Shown here: positions 1 through 7,423 of the stretch, piece after piece
Position numbering within the stretch: the stretch's first letter is position 1
Layout: each line of letters opens with the position of its first letter
Source of the DNA: Simkania sp.
GTDB taxonomy: Bacteria > Chlamydiota > Chlamydiia > Chlamydiales > Simkaniaceae
Length of the DNA stretch: 18,514 nucleotides
Reading direction: 5' to 3'
Assembly (NCBI GenBank): GCA_028281425.1
Contig: JANQJX010000121.1
Span: forward strand, 1 to 18,514
Program-made: the position numbers and the translations under genes
The notes under the pieces: generated by a model
What the model was told of the DNA's origin: nothing
The model's database searches: none
Seen by the model: only the letters and a program-made list of their open reading frames with translations

Positions 1-1200
1 TTCACGAGAAGCTTTAAACCTTGAATGTTCTTTGATTTTTTTAAGATTGCTTGCATTTTGGAGCTGGGTTTCGATTTGTATAGCTATTTTTTCATGAAAA
101 TTGTTAATTTTTATACATGTGTTTGTTTTAACTGACAATAGAGTTTGTGTATTTGAAGATACAATTTCCGAATCGATCAAAGATGCTATTTGTGGGTACT
201 TCGTCTTTAAATTTGTCAACTTTGGCTGAACCTTGTTAATAAATCTATTGATATCTTCATTTTTTGGGATCTTTAACGTTTGGAATTGTTTTAAAAGCGT
301 TAAGAATTGGGGAAGTTGTTTCGAAAGAGATGTTTCTTTTTGAATCTCTTGGATTTGAGTTTCAATGTTTCGAAATTGCTTTCCTTGAGTTTTTAAGCAG
401 GGATCATTTTTGAGTTTTTCGATAAAGTCTAATCCTTCATCTATGATGTGAGCAACTTCTTTAAGATCTTTTTGAAAAGAAGGTTTTGTTTTTGTCAGAG
501 TCAATGTAGACAATGTATTCAAAATTTTTGAAAAAGTCTTTAATTTTTCTACTCCCTTTTGAGAACGAAGCTCAGTAATATGCGAATCTATCTTCTTAAT
601 TTGTTTTTTGTCTTCTTTTGGAACTACGAGTTCTAAAAGATCTCTATAGCCATAGATAAGATCAAAGATGGTTTCACTTTTTTCAAGGTTATTTAGACTC
701 TTTTTAATACACTTTTTTTTGGGGTGATTTTTAAGCTGTGGTAAGATTTGAGATTTGAGCTCCGGAAAAAACGTTTGGTGAAGATTTACAGACAGATTGC
801 TTAAATTTTTTAAATCTGAAAAATCCTTATCGGACAAGTAAAGGGATAAAATGGGACAAAAAATGTTTTGCATTAAGGAAGCTAAAAATCGAAGACCTAT
901 CCATTGAAAACATCTTTTAATAACCCCTGAAAATGAGTGGTTTGCTAAAATTTTAATCTTTGAAGCTTGAGACTTAAGATGATAGGGAAGGAAATAAACC
1001 ACTTGATTTCGAAAATATTTTTTTGTCTCCTGAGTCTCTTCCCTGGAGGCCCATGAATTGAGGTTCGAAATCAATTTTTCTTTGAGTGAAATCCGAGAGC
1101 TCTCCTCAATTGGCTTAGGAGTAGGAACTAAATTTTTAGGATTTTCAAGTGTAACTTGCTGTGTATTAGGAATATGATTATTATCTACTTTATTTGTCAT
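1..1200 (-). CDS. Large helical hypothetical protein, N-terminal 400 residues (partial, runs off left edge)
   Basis: Reading the minus strand from the ATG at 1200 gives 400 codons with no stop to base 1, so only the N-terminal part is present. The start reads MTNKVDNNHIPNTQQ and is followed by a Pro-containing polar stretch (about residues 21-35). There is one hydrophobic segment at about residues 98-123 (WIGLRFLASLMQNIF and onwards). From about 125 the protein is rich in Lys, Leu, Asn, Gln and Ser with heptad-like spacing, suggesting long helices or coiled coil. No signal peptide and no catalytic motif is visible, and I do not recognise the family. Upstream is very AT-rich with no clear Shine-Dalgarno; TATAAT on the minus strand at 1236-1241 is a possible -10 box without a good -35. 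Composition resembles the 1175-residue gene at 8685-12212, but I could not align the two convincingly. A secreted or membrane-associated host-interaction protein is plausible but inferred. Confidence 0.8.
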   Translation of the reverse strand, partial: MTNKVDNNHIPNTQQVTLENPKNLVPTPKPIEESSRISLKEKLISNLNSWASREETQETKKYFRNQVVYFLPYHLKSQASKIKILANHSFSGVIKRCFQWIGLRFLASLMQNIFCPILSLYLSDKDFSDLKNLSNLSVNLHQTFFPELKSQILPQLKNHPKKKCIKKSLNNLEKSETIFDLIYGYRDLLELVVPKEDKKQIKKIDSHITELRSQKGVEKLKTFSKILNTLSTLTLTKTKPSFQKDLKEVAHIIDEGLDFIEKLKNDPCLKTQGKQFRNIETQIQEIQKETSLSKQLPQFLTLLKQFQTLKIPKNEDINRFINKVQPKLTNLKTKYPQIASLIDSEIVSSNTQTLLSVKTNTCIKINNFHEKIAIQIETQLQNASNLKKIKEHSRFKASRE

Positions 1201-1375
1201 AATATTATAAATATTTTTTGTTTATTAATAACTTTATTATAAACTAATTTAATATTTAATTAATAGGGTTTTTTAATAAAAATCTGAAATACAAGATCTG
1301 GATCTAGAAGAATTAGAGAGAAAAAGTTAATTTTAAGGACTTTGTGGGACCGCTTCAAATCTGAGATTTTTTGAG

Positions 1376-1397
1376 TCCGAAAAATTTTTCAGTTCAA
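1376..1397 (+). repeat. Intergenic repeat A, copy 1 (22 bp)
   Basis: A 22-bp sequence with core CCGAAAAATTTTTCAGTTCA is repeated exactly at 8499-8520. The centre is a palindromic AAAAATTTTT. The 10-bp palindrome TTTTCGAAAA follows at 1408-1417. The copy lies in the 243-bp gap between the truncated large gene and the hydrolase gene. The rest of that gap is AT-rich, with no gene that I can see. Confidence 0.85.
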
Positions 1398-1443
1398 GAC
1401 ACTCCTTTTTTCGAAAATTCACTTTTAAATTCAGTTGATATTA

Positions 1444-2265
1444 TCAAAATTCACTTAGAATTTCATCGAGTTTCATTTGGTATTGGACATCTTTACTCAA
1501 ATGATAGTGTTTTCCTTTTTCAATTGGGATTAAGATGGCATTGAGCCTATTTTTGAGTAATTTAAGAAGTCTTAGGCTCGAATCAAAAGGGACAAGCTCA
1601 TCATCTGTTCCATGAAAAATACGAATTGGAGAACGTACTTTTAAAATCCAAAGGTCTGTTCTTAAATGGTATTTTAAGATCAGAGGAATCAAAAAGCTAG
1701 GTAAATAAGGCACTTGGCGAGGTGTGAGATCTAAAATACTGAAATAAGGAGCTTCTAAAATGAGCATCTTAGGATCAAAAAGAGATGCAACATAGGTTGC
1801 AATGCCAGTTCCTAAAGAGCAGCCATAGATAATAATTTGATCTTCCTCATAGAACTTTTTTAAAAATTCATAACATTTTCTGGCATCAAAGCAAAGAGCT
1901 CTTTCACTGAGTTTCCCTCGACTTTTCCCAAAACCGCGATAATCCATGATAAAAAAATCATAGCCCCGACAAGTAAATGCATCAGAAATATGCCCGCATC
2001 GATGAGCGAGATTGCCTCCTCGTCCATGAAAATAAAGGACAACTCCTTTGGGGTTGGATGTTTTAAAATGAAGAGCATTGATTTTAGCCCCTTTTTCGGT
2101 TTCAATAAAAAGTTCTTTAAAGGGCTGTTTATAAGAAAAAACATAATCTTGTGGAAGACTCGTTTTTTGAAAAAGGATTTTCTCCTGCTGAAAATAGACA
2201 TAACTCAACATAGCCAGAAAAAATAAAGAAATAAAAAGAGAAAATCTTATAAGAATTTTTTTCAT
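1444..2265 (-). CDS. Membrane-anchored alpha/beta hydrolase (ABHD13/BEM46-like)
   Basis: A 273-residue serine hydrolase of the alpha/beta fold. Residues 4-25 are a hydrophobic anchor or uncleaved signal, so the catalytic domain probably faces the periplasm. The oxyanion-hole motif HGRGGN is at 80-85, DYRGFGKSRG at 108-117, and the nucleophile elbow GCSLG at 148-152 (Ser150). The acid is in HGTDDELVP at 218-226 (probably Asp222) and the catalytic His in GKHYH at 251-255 (probably His253). This order and spacing match the BEM46/ABHD13 group of small hydrolases; the natural substrate is unknown. It starts 22 bases after the stop of the exported SnoaL-like gene on the same strand, so the two are probably one transcript, although no good Shine-Dalgarno is visible before this ATG. 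The MKK-hydrophobic N-terminus supports the chosen start. Confidence 0.85.
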   Translation of the reverse strand: MKKILIRFSLFISLFFLAMLSYVYFQQEKILFQKTSLPQDYVFSYKQPFKELFIETEKGAKINALHFKTSNPKGVVLYFHGRGGNLAHRCGHISDAFTCRGYDFFIMDYRGFGKSRGKLSERALCFDARKCYEFLKKFYEEDQIIIYGCSLGTGIATYVASLFDPKMLILEAPYFSILDLTPRQVPYLPSFLIPLILKYHLRTDLWILKVRSPIRIFHGTDDELVPFDSSLRLLKLLKNRLNAILIPIEKGKHYHLSKDVQYQMKLDEILSEF

Positions 2266-2287
2266 TTGTTAAATTTAAATGAGAATC

Positions 2288-2818
2288 TTAATAAATAATA
2301 AAACCAATTTGCTTCATAACACTCAATTCATTCCACATCTCATTAATATAGGATATTTTTTCATCTTCAATTGTGAAAACAGAAAAATTCTTAATCACAA
2401 TTTGTTTATTTGTCGGTTCAATACCCAAAAAAGAGCCTTTTTGAGTTCCTATGATTTGAAAACGGACAAAGACCTTATTTCCTTCAGCAAGTATCTCTAA
2501 AATTTTAAGTTCAAAGTTGGGGAGTGCTTCGTGAAGTGATTTTAAACGAAGAGCAATATTTTTACTAAAAGCATCATACTTGCTATACGATGAATCAAAA
2601 ATCACATTTGAGTCTTGAACTTGATATTTTGAGTTTAAGAATTCACCTAACTTTCTTTTATCATTTTTTGCGAAAGCATCATAAAAGTTTTGGACAATCC
2701 TTTTATTTTCTTTTAGAGGATCCCCCTCTCCACGAGGGGTAATAATATGAGTAAGCCTTGCATCCTCTCCAAAAAGAAAGAGAGGTAGAAGAAAAATAAA
2801 AAACAAATATTTTTTCAT
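2288..2818 (-). CDS. Exported SnoaL-like (NTF2-fold) protein
   Basis: A 176-residue protein starting at the ATG of MKKYLFFIFLLPLF. An open frame extends upstream to 2935, but the start at 2818 is preferred: it has AAGAGGA at 2828-2834 nine bases upstream and begins directly with a Sec signal peptide (basic MKK, hydrophobic to about residue 16, likely cleavage after Gly17). There is no lipobox Cys. The mature part resembles the SnoaL/ester-cyclase branch of the NTF2-like superfamily: an N-terminal helix (VQNFYDAFAKND), then an ALPNFELKILEIL segment, GTQKGSFLGIEPTNK, and a C-terminal INEMWNELSVMKQIG. The last matches the usual end of the family, where W-x-x-x-D/E and QxG recur. Substrate and activity cannot be read from the sequence; some NTF2-like proteins only bind ligands. 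It is transcribed just ahead of the alpha/beta hydrolase. Confidence 0.8.
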   Translation of the reverse strand: MKKYLFFIFLLPLFLFGEDARLTHIITPRGEGDPLKENKRIVQNFYDAFAKNDKRKLGEFLNSKYQVQDSNVIFDSSYSKYDAFSKNIALRLKSLHEALPNFELKILEILAEGNKVFVRFQIIGTQKGSFLGIEPTNKQIVIKNFSVFTIEDEKISYINEMWNELSVMKQIGFIIY

Positions 2819-2827
2819 CAGAAACGA

Positions 2828-2834
2828 TCCTCTT
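2828..2834 (-). promoter_or_regulatory. Ribosome binding site of the SnoaL-like gene
   Basis: AAGAGGA on the minus strand, nine bases before the ATG at 2818. It decides the start at 2818 over the in-frame upstream codon at 2935, which would put 39 charged residues ahead of a good signal peptide. Confidence 0.65.
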
Positions 2835-2961
2835 CTATTCAGGTGTTTTTTTTCTTTTCTCATATTCTTTTTTAAACTTAAAGGTCTTTGCTTTGTTATC
2901 CATGATTGATGTTTCCATAAGAAGATTGCAATCAATCGCTTATCTATAAGAAACTAAAAGC

Positions 2962-4539
2962 ATGTCATTTTCACTCACAAGATATTTTTCTTTGGGAATT
3001 CAACGTTTCTCTTCAGGGGTTTTTTTAAGCCGTCTCAGCGGTTTTGGAAGAGATCTTGCGATGGCTTATGCATTTGGTGATCAAAAAGGAGTTGCCTCTT
3101 TTATCATTGCTTTTCGCCTTTCTCATCTTTTGCGCCGTTTTTTTGGAGAAGGACCTTTGCAATCGGCTTTCATTCCTCAGTTTGAGGAATTAAGAATTAA
3201 AGGAAGCATTCAAGCTCATCTTTTTTTCCAAAAACTGACCTTCCTTCTTATGTTAACCCTTCTTTTTTTAATTTTTGTCATCAAAGGAGGCATTACAGTT
3301 TGTTTATCCTCTTTTTCTTTTTCTCCCTCTATAAATGAAATCTTAAAATTAACAAATAACCTTCTTTTTTCCCTATTTTTTATTTGCCTTTATGGTCTCA
3401 ATCTTGCAGTCCTTCAATGCTACCATATCTTTTTCCTCCCTAATATTGCTCCTATTTTCTGTAATCTAGCCTGGATGATTGGAGCGTTAACTCTTAAACA
3501 TTATCCCATAGATGAAGCAATGTTTTATTTGACAAAATGGATTGTTTTTGGATTTTTTCTTCAATATTTACTCACGCTTTTTCCTTTAATCAAAAAATGT
3601 TCATTTCGAGTAAGAGGACTTTTTAAACTAAAGGGGGACAGAGAGATTAAAAAACTCTGCAGAGCATTTGCTTTAGGGGGTCTTGGAGTAGGAGCGACAC
3701 AGATGAATTCTTTTCTCGATGCCCTTTTTGCACGCTTAGCGGAACCCTGTGGTCCTGTCTATCTTTGGTATGCAATTCGTTTTTATCAACTATTACTTGC
3801 TCTATTTGGAATTGCAATTGTCAGCACGCTGATTCCTCTTCTATCCCGTGTGATTAAAAAAGCAGATGCTTCTGAAAAAGCAAAGATTTTTAACTTTGGA
3901 TTTAAACAGATCATCACGGTGATGCTTCTTTGTACCTTCTTTGTTTTTGCACTTGGCCATTTCATTATTGATGCTACTCTTGGAGGAACCCTTCTTTCCC
4001 TTTATGGAAAGGGGCAAATCAGCCGCTGTTTTTTAGCTTATAGCCTCAGTTTAGTTCCAACAACGTTGACCCTTTTCTTTGCTTCTATTTTTTATGCAGA
4101 AAATGATTTTAAAACTCCTATGCGTTTTGCTATTTTAACTGTCATTTTTAATACCGTTTTAAATAGTTTATTTATCTTTTTATTTCATTTAGGATCTCTA
4201 AGTACAGCTTTAGCAACAAGTCTTGCTTCTTTATGTAACTGCTTTTTCCTCTACCGACTTTTAAGAAAAAAAGGATGGAAGCAAAACTATTCCTTGCAAG
4301 ATTTGATGCCTCTTTGCATAGGAGGATGTATCGCTCTTTGTATTGTTTTTGCAATTGATCTAACTCTTTTTAAACAAGAGATATTTTCTTCTATCCCTTA
4401 TGGGATCATGAAATGGATGCGTCTTTTTTGCGGAGGAATAAGTTTTCTTGGGGCACTTCTTTTTTTTTCAAAAGTTGCAAGAAATCAAGATATCAAAGGA
4501 GCTTTTCGTTTGTTTTCAAAGCAAATGAAAGCAAGGTAG
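2962..4539 (+). CDS. murJ: MurJ/MviN-family lipid II flippase
   Basis: A 525-residue polytopic inner-membrane protein of the MOP/MATE-like superfamily, which moves lipid-linked peptidoglycan precursor (lipid II) across the cytoplasmic membrane. The N-terminus carries the MurJ signature: SRLSGFGRDLAMAYAFG at 23-39, then FRLSHLLRRFFGEGPLQSAF at 51-70 (typical form FRIPNLLRRLFAEGAFxxAF). The arginines at about 24, 30 and 52 match positions needed in E. coli MurJ. The rest alternates hydrophobic stretches with short loops, consistent with about 14 membrane helices, and length is normal for the family. It is divergent from the SnoaL-like gene; its Shine-Dalgarno is weak. The version of the motif (GEGPLQSAFIPQFEELR) is what I associate with Chlamydiae, which use peptidoglycan for division septum formation. 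Function is confident at family level. Confidence 0.9.
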   Translation: MSFSLTRYFSLGIQRFSSGVFLSRLSGFGRDLAMAYAFGDQKGVASFIIAFRLSHLLRRFFGEGPLQSAFIPQFEELRIKGSIQAHLFFQKLTFLLMLTLLFLIFVIKGGITVCLSSFSFSPSINEILKLTNNLLFSLFFICLYGLNLAVLQCYHIFFLPNIAPIFCNLAWMIGALTLKHYPIDEAMFYLTKWIVFGFFLQYLLTLFPLIKKCSFRVRGLFKLKGDREIKKLCRAFALGGLGVGATQMNSFLDALFARLAEPCGPVYLWYAIRFYQLLLALFGIAIVSTLIPLLSRVIKKADASEKAKIFNFGFKQIITVMLLCTFFVFALGHFIIDATLGGTLLSLYGKGQISRCFLAYSLSLVPTTLTLFFASIFYAENDFKTPMRFAILTVIFNTVLNSLFIFLFHLGSLSTALATSLASLCNCFFLYRLLRKKGWKQNYSLQDLMPLCIGGCIALCIVFAIDLTLFKQEIFSSIPYGIMKWMRLFCGGISFLGALLFFSKVARNQDIKGAFRLFSKQMKAR

Positions 4540-4560
4540 GAAAGATGATCTCGAAAACGG

Positions 4561-4587
4561 CCTCTCCCTCTTTTTGAAAGAGAGGGG
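4561..4587 (+). other. Intergenic hairpin after murJ
   Basis: CTCTTT (4568-4573) and AAAGAG (4577-4582) pair with a three-base loop. The stem can extend outwards over one mismatch with CTC/GAG and G-U pairs, and CCTCTC/GAGAGG is an alternative outer pairing. It begins 21 bases after the murJ stop. No T-run follows on either strand, so it is not a standard intrinsic terminator. It sits immediately beside repeat B. Confidence 0.4.
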
Positions 4588-4588
4588 A

Positions 4589-4607
4589 TGCAAAATAAGT
4601 GGCAATC
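4589..4607 (+). repeat. Intergenic repeat B, copy 1 (19 bp)
   Basis: TGCAAAATAAGTGGCAATC, repeated with one difference (TGCAAAATAGGTGGCAATC) at 12469-12487. A diverged relative can be read on the minus strand from 8654 (ATGCAAAACCAGACGCAATT). It lies in the murJ-mnmA intergenic space. The 11-mer GGGACTGCCTT follows at 4619-4629 and recurs at 8365-8375. Confidence 0.8.
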
Positions 4608-4690
4608 CGATAGATTATGGGACTGCCTTTGGATATGTAACCTAAAAGATAGATGTATCGGAAAACAGAGGATATGAATTTTGCTCAAAC

Positions 4691-5761
4691 TCACGTAAAA
4701 GGATGGGTTAACCCAGGTTGATCAATTTGAGCGCCTCCAAGGCAAACCTTGCCCTGATAGAAAACAATTGCTTGCCCTGGGGTGATGGCTCTTTGGGGAT
4801 TTGAGAAAGTGACATGGAGCCTTTCGTTTTCAATAGATTCGATGACGCAAGGGGTATCTTCTTGCCGATAGCGGATTTTTGCTGAGCAAGCAAATGGGAA
4901 AGAAGAAGGAAAGTCCCCAATCCAATGCATTTTAGAAGCAAAAAGATCTGATCCAAAAAGGGCAGGATGGTTTTCACCTTGAACAACAATCACCACATTG
5001 CGTTTGATATCTTTAGAAGCGACATACCAAGCCTTTCCTTCCCCCCCAATTGCCATTCCTTTCCGTTGCCCAATTGTATAATAACTTGCTCCCATATGCT
5101 TTCCTACGATTTTTCCTTCTAAGGTTTCAAAGTGCCCTTCTTGATTAGGAATATACTTTTCCATAAAAGATTTAAAAGGCCGCTTCCCAATAAAACAAAT
5201 TCCGGTACTATCTTTTTTGTCAAAAACGGGAAGCCCAGCCTCTTTAGAAAGTTTACGCACATCTGTTTTAAGATAGGAACCAATTGGAAAGAAAACATCT
5301 TTTAAAACAGACGCTTTGATATTGCATAAAAAATAGCTTTGATCTTTTTTAGGATCTTTCCCTTTGAGTAATTGATTCCCATCTGTTTGGCAGTAATGAC
5401 CTGTTGCAAGACGATCTGCTCCTAACATAAGAGCTTTGTGATGGAAAAGATCAAATTTAATTTTTTGATTGCATAAGATATCAGGATTAGGGGTAAGACC
5501 AAGTTTTAGATCTTCAATAAATGTGTTAAAGACCCCATCCCAATATTCTTTTGTAAAGTTAATTCCATAGTAGGGGATATCTAAAACTTGGCAGATGCGA
5601 ATCACATCTTCAAAATCTTTTGCAGCAAGGCAATGCTTTTCTTCATCCTTTTCTTCCCAGTTTTTCATAAAGAGAGCAAACACTTTATAACCTATTTTCT
5701 TGAGTAAGTAAGCAGAAAAGGCAGAATCTACACCTCCTGATAAGGCAACAGCAATCTTCAT
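4691..5761 (-). CDS. mnmA: tRNA-specific 2-thiouridylase MnmA
   Basis: A 356-residue cytoplasmic enzyme that makes 2-thiouridine at wobble position 34 of tRNA-Lys, -Glu and -Gln, using ATP to adenylate U34 and persulfide sulfur. The N-terminal PP-loop SGGVDS is at residues 8-13. The two catalytic cysteines are present: Cys97 in PDILCNQKIKF and Cys189 in DSTGICFIG. Other family blocks are MKNW (32-35), ATGHY (119-123), KDQSYFL (139-145) and YTIGQRKGMAIGG. The C-terminal beta-barrel ends in LGGAQID. Length and domain order are normal, so the protein looks intact and functional. The start is the ATG directly before KIAVALSGGVDS. It appears monocistronic, with its own promoter at 5799-5827; its 3' end faces murJ across 151 bases. 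Confidence 0.96.
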   Translation of the reverse strand: MKIAVALSGGVDSAFSAYLLKKIGYKVFALFMKNWEEKDEEKHCLAAKDFEDVIRICQVLDIPYYGINFTKEYWDGVFNTFIEDLKLGLTPNPDILCNQKIKFDLFHHKALMLGADRLATGHYCQTDGNQLLKGKDPKKDQSYFLCNIKASVLKDVFFPIGSYLKTDVRKLSKEAGLPVFDKKDSTGICFIGKRPFKSFMEKYIPNQEGHFETLEGKIVGKHMGASYYTIGQRKGMAIGGEGKAWYVASKDIKRNVVIVVQGENHPALFGSDLFASKMHWIGDFPSSFPFACSAKIRYRQEDTPCVIESIENERLHVTFSNPQRAITPGQAIVFYQGKVCLGGAQIDQPGLTHPFT

Positions 5762-5798
5762 AAGGATCTTAACCTGAGTTTATCCCTTGTAGTGTAGA

Positions 5799-5827
5799 AT
5801 TTTATCGCCTCATGGATAAGTTTGCAA
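5799..5827 (-). promoter_or_regulatory. Predicted sigma70-type promoter of mnmA
   Basis: On the minus strand, TTGCAA (5822-5827) is followed by a 17-base spacer and TAAAAT (5799-5804). That matches -35 at 4 of 6 and -10 at 5 of 6, with ideal spacing. Transcription would start near 5792, giving a leader of about 30 bases before the mnmA ATG. The rest of the 387-base gap between mnmA and the MFS gene (5762-6148) shows no RNA gene or convincing coding region. Confidence 0.55.
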
Positions 5828-6137
5828 TCTTGCTGAGAGAATTTATTGGATGTGTGAGCGAAACAGAGCCTATGGATTTTTCTAGATTGGGCATGCGAAA
5901 TGCGGTTTAGGGGGAAAGGTAACACATTTTTTGAATGGTAAATAAAATTTTCCAATCATGGGTGGTAAATCCCTCTTTTTTTCTTAGCCCAAGGTTAGAA
6001 CCGAAATTCAAAATCTTCTATTGATTTATCTCTCATTTTTTACGTAAAGTAAGGTACGTGCATAAATCTTCTCTATAAGGCTGCTTTTTTGGTTAAATTT
6101 TTCCAATTTGAATTTCCTTTATTGGAGAAGAGAATAA

Positions 6138-6152
6138 ATGACTATTATATGA
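6138..6152 (+). other. Four-codon upstream ORF (MTII) overlapping the MFS start
   Basis: ATG ACT ATT ATA TGA with GGAG (6124-6127) ten bases upstream. Its TGA overlaps the MFS ATG as ATGA, the usual layout for translational coupling. It may be chance, but the only good Shine-Dalgarno in the area suits this mini-ORF rather than the transporter's own ATG. Confidence 0.3.
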
Positions 6153-7423
6153 GTAAAAGCAATAAATTACATTATTTCACCGCGATTTTTATCTACTGCT
6201 TGTCCGCCCTTTTTCTGATCTATGAAATGGCTCTTCAGGTTTCTCCGAGCATCATGACAAATCAATTGATGGCAACTTTTAAAATCGATGCTAGATTACT
6301 TGGGATCATGGTCTCTTTTTATTTTTATAGCTACACATTCATGCAAATTCCAGTGGGTGTATTATATGACCGTTTGGGGCCTCGTGTTCTTATCAGTTTG
6401 GCTGCTTTTATATGTGGAGTTGGATCTTTTTTATTTGGAATAGCAAATGGTTTTTATATAGCAGCTTTAGGGAGAGGTTTTATGGGAATTGGGTCTGCAT
6501 TTGCTTTTGTTGGAGTTTTAGTCATTATTCAACGCTATTTTTCTGCTTACTATTTTGCTCTTTTAGTGGGAATTTCTCAACTTTTAGCAGCCTTTGGAGC
6601 TATGGGAGGAGAGCTTCCTCTTTCTGTCCTTGTCAATCGATTTGGTTGGCGCAATGTGATGGTTTTTTCAGGTTTCATCGGAGGGATCATTGCTCTTTTT
6701 TCCGCTCTTATCATTCGAAATCATCCGACACATAAAAAAATTTGTAACCCTCATTCAAGTCATCTTATAGGTGATCTAAAAGAAATTTTTCATTCTTCTC
6801 AAACTTACTGGATTGCTCTTTATGCTTTTTCAGGATGGGGTCCTATTGTAATTTTTGCTGTTCTTTGGGGGGTTCCCTATTTGATGGGAAAGTATGCTAT
6901 TTCAAATACCCATGCTGCTTTTGGGATTGCTATGATTTGGCTTGGCTTGGCGTTGACAAGTCCTTTTATTGGTTGGTTTTCTAATTACATGGGAAAGCGA
7001 CGCCCTCTTCTTATCTACTGCTCTCTTATTGGAGTTCTTAGTTCTATTGCCATTATCTATCTGCCTAAAATTCCTTTTTGGATGAATTTAATTTTTCTTT
7101 TTATGATGGGCTGCGCAGCATCAGGACAAATCCTTTCTTTTGCTCTTGTGAAAGACAATAACCGCCATTTTGTTTTTGCAACGGCAACGGGATTTAATAA
7201 TATGGCTGTTGTGGTTGGAGGAATTTTTTTACAACCCCTTGTGGGGTATATTCTCCATTTGCTTTGGTCGGGAAAAATGGAGGGAAATGTGCCGATTTAT
7301 TCTCTTTCTAGTTATGCAATGGGATTTCTTCTTATTCCGAGCTGTTTTTTAATCGGTTTAATCATCAGTATTTTCTTTATCCGCGAGACCTACTGTCGTC
7401 CTTTTTCTGATACCTATATTTGA
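6149..7423 (+). CDS. MFS transporter
   Basis: A 424-residue major facilitator superfamily permease with about 12 hydrophobic helices. MFS motif A is clear in the loop after the second helix: GVLYDRLGPRVL at about residues 70-81. A weaker echo in the second half is WFSNYMGKRRPLL. The N-terminus (YEMALQVSPSIM) resembles the sugar-phosphate/amino-acid permease-like MFS proteins I associate with intracellular bacteria such as Legionella and Coxiella, but the substrate cannot be fixed. I start at the ATG of MSKSNKLHYF. A TTG at 6089 would add 20 residues but has no ribosome site. The ATG itself lacks a close Shine-Dalgarno and may depend on coupling to the mini-ORF at 6138-6152. The 3' end overlaps the convergent EamA gene by 66 bases. 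Confidence 0.88.
   Translation: MSKSNKLHYFTAIFIYCLSALFLIYEMALQVSPSIMTNQLMATFKIDARLLGIMVSFYFYSYTFMQIPVGVLYDRLGPRVLISLAAFICGVGSFLFGIANGFYIAALGRGFMGIGSAFAFVGVLVIIQRYFSAYYFALLVGISQLLAAFGAMGGELPLSVLVNRFGWRNVMVFSGFIGGIIALFSALIIRNHPTHKKICNPHSSHLIGDLKEIFHSSQTYWIALYAFSGWGPIVIFAVLWGVPYLMGKYAISNTHAAFGIAMIWLGLALTSPFIGWFSNYMGKRRPLLIYCSLIGVLSSIAIIYLPKIPFWMNLIFLFMMGCAASGQILSFALVKDNNRHFVFATATGFNNMAVVVGGIFLQPLVGYILHLLWSGKMEGNVPIYSLSSYAMGFLLIPSCFLIGLIISIFFIRETYCRPFSDTYI

Noticed and set aside
2279..2500. 73-codon plus-strand frame opposite the SnoaL-like gene
   Set aside because: Entirely antisense to a supported gene with a signal peptide and family motifs.
4561..4587. Intrinsic terminator for murJ or mnmA
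   Set aside because: The hairpin is real, but neither strand has a T-run directly after it; kept only as a hairpin.
4485..4694. 69-codon minus-strand frame between murJ and mnmA
   Set aside because: Overlaps the murJ end, covers a hairpin and repeat B, and has an odd Arg/Ser/Cys-rich composition; looks like intergenic DNA.
5758..5955. 65-codon minus-strand frame ending in an ATGA overlap with the mnmA start
   Set aside because: No ribosome site, no recognisable protein, and it contains the likely mnmA promoter (5799-5827). The overlap is probably chance.
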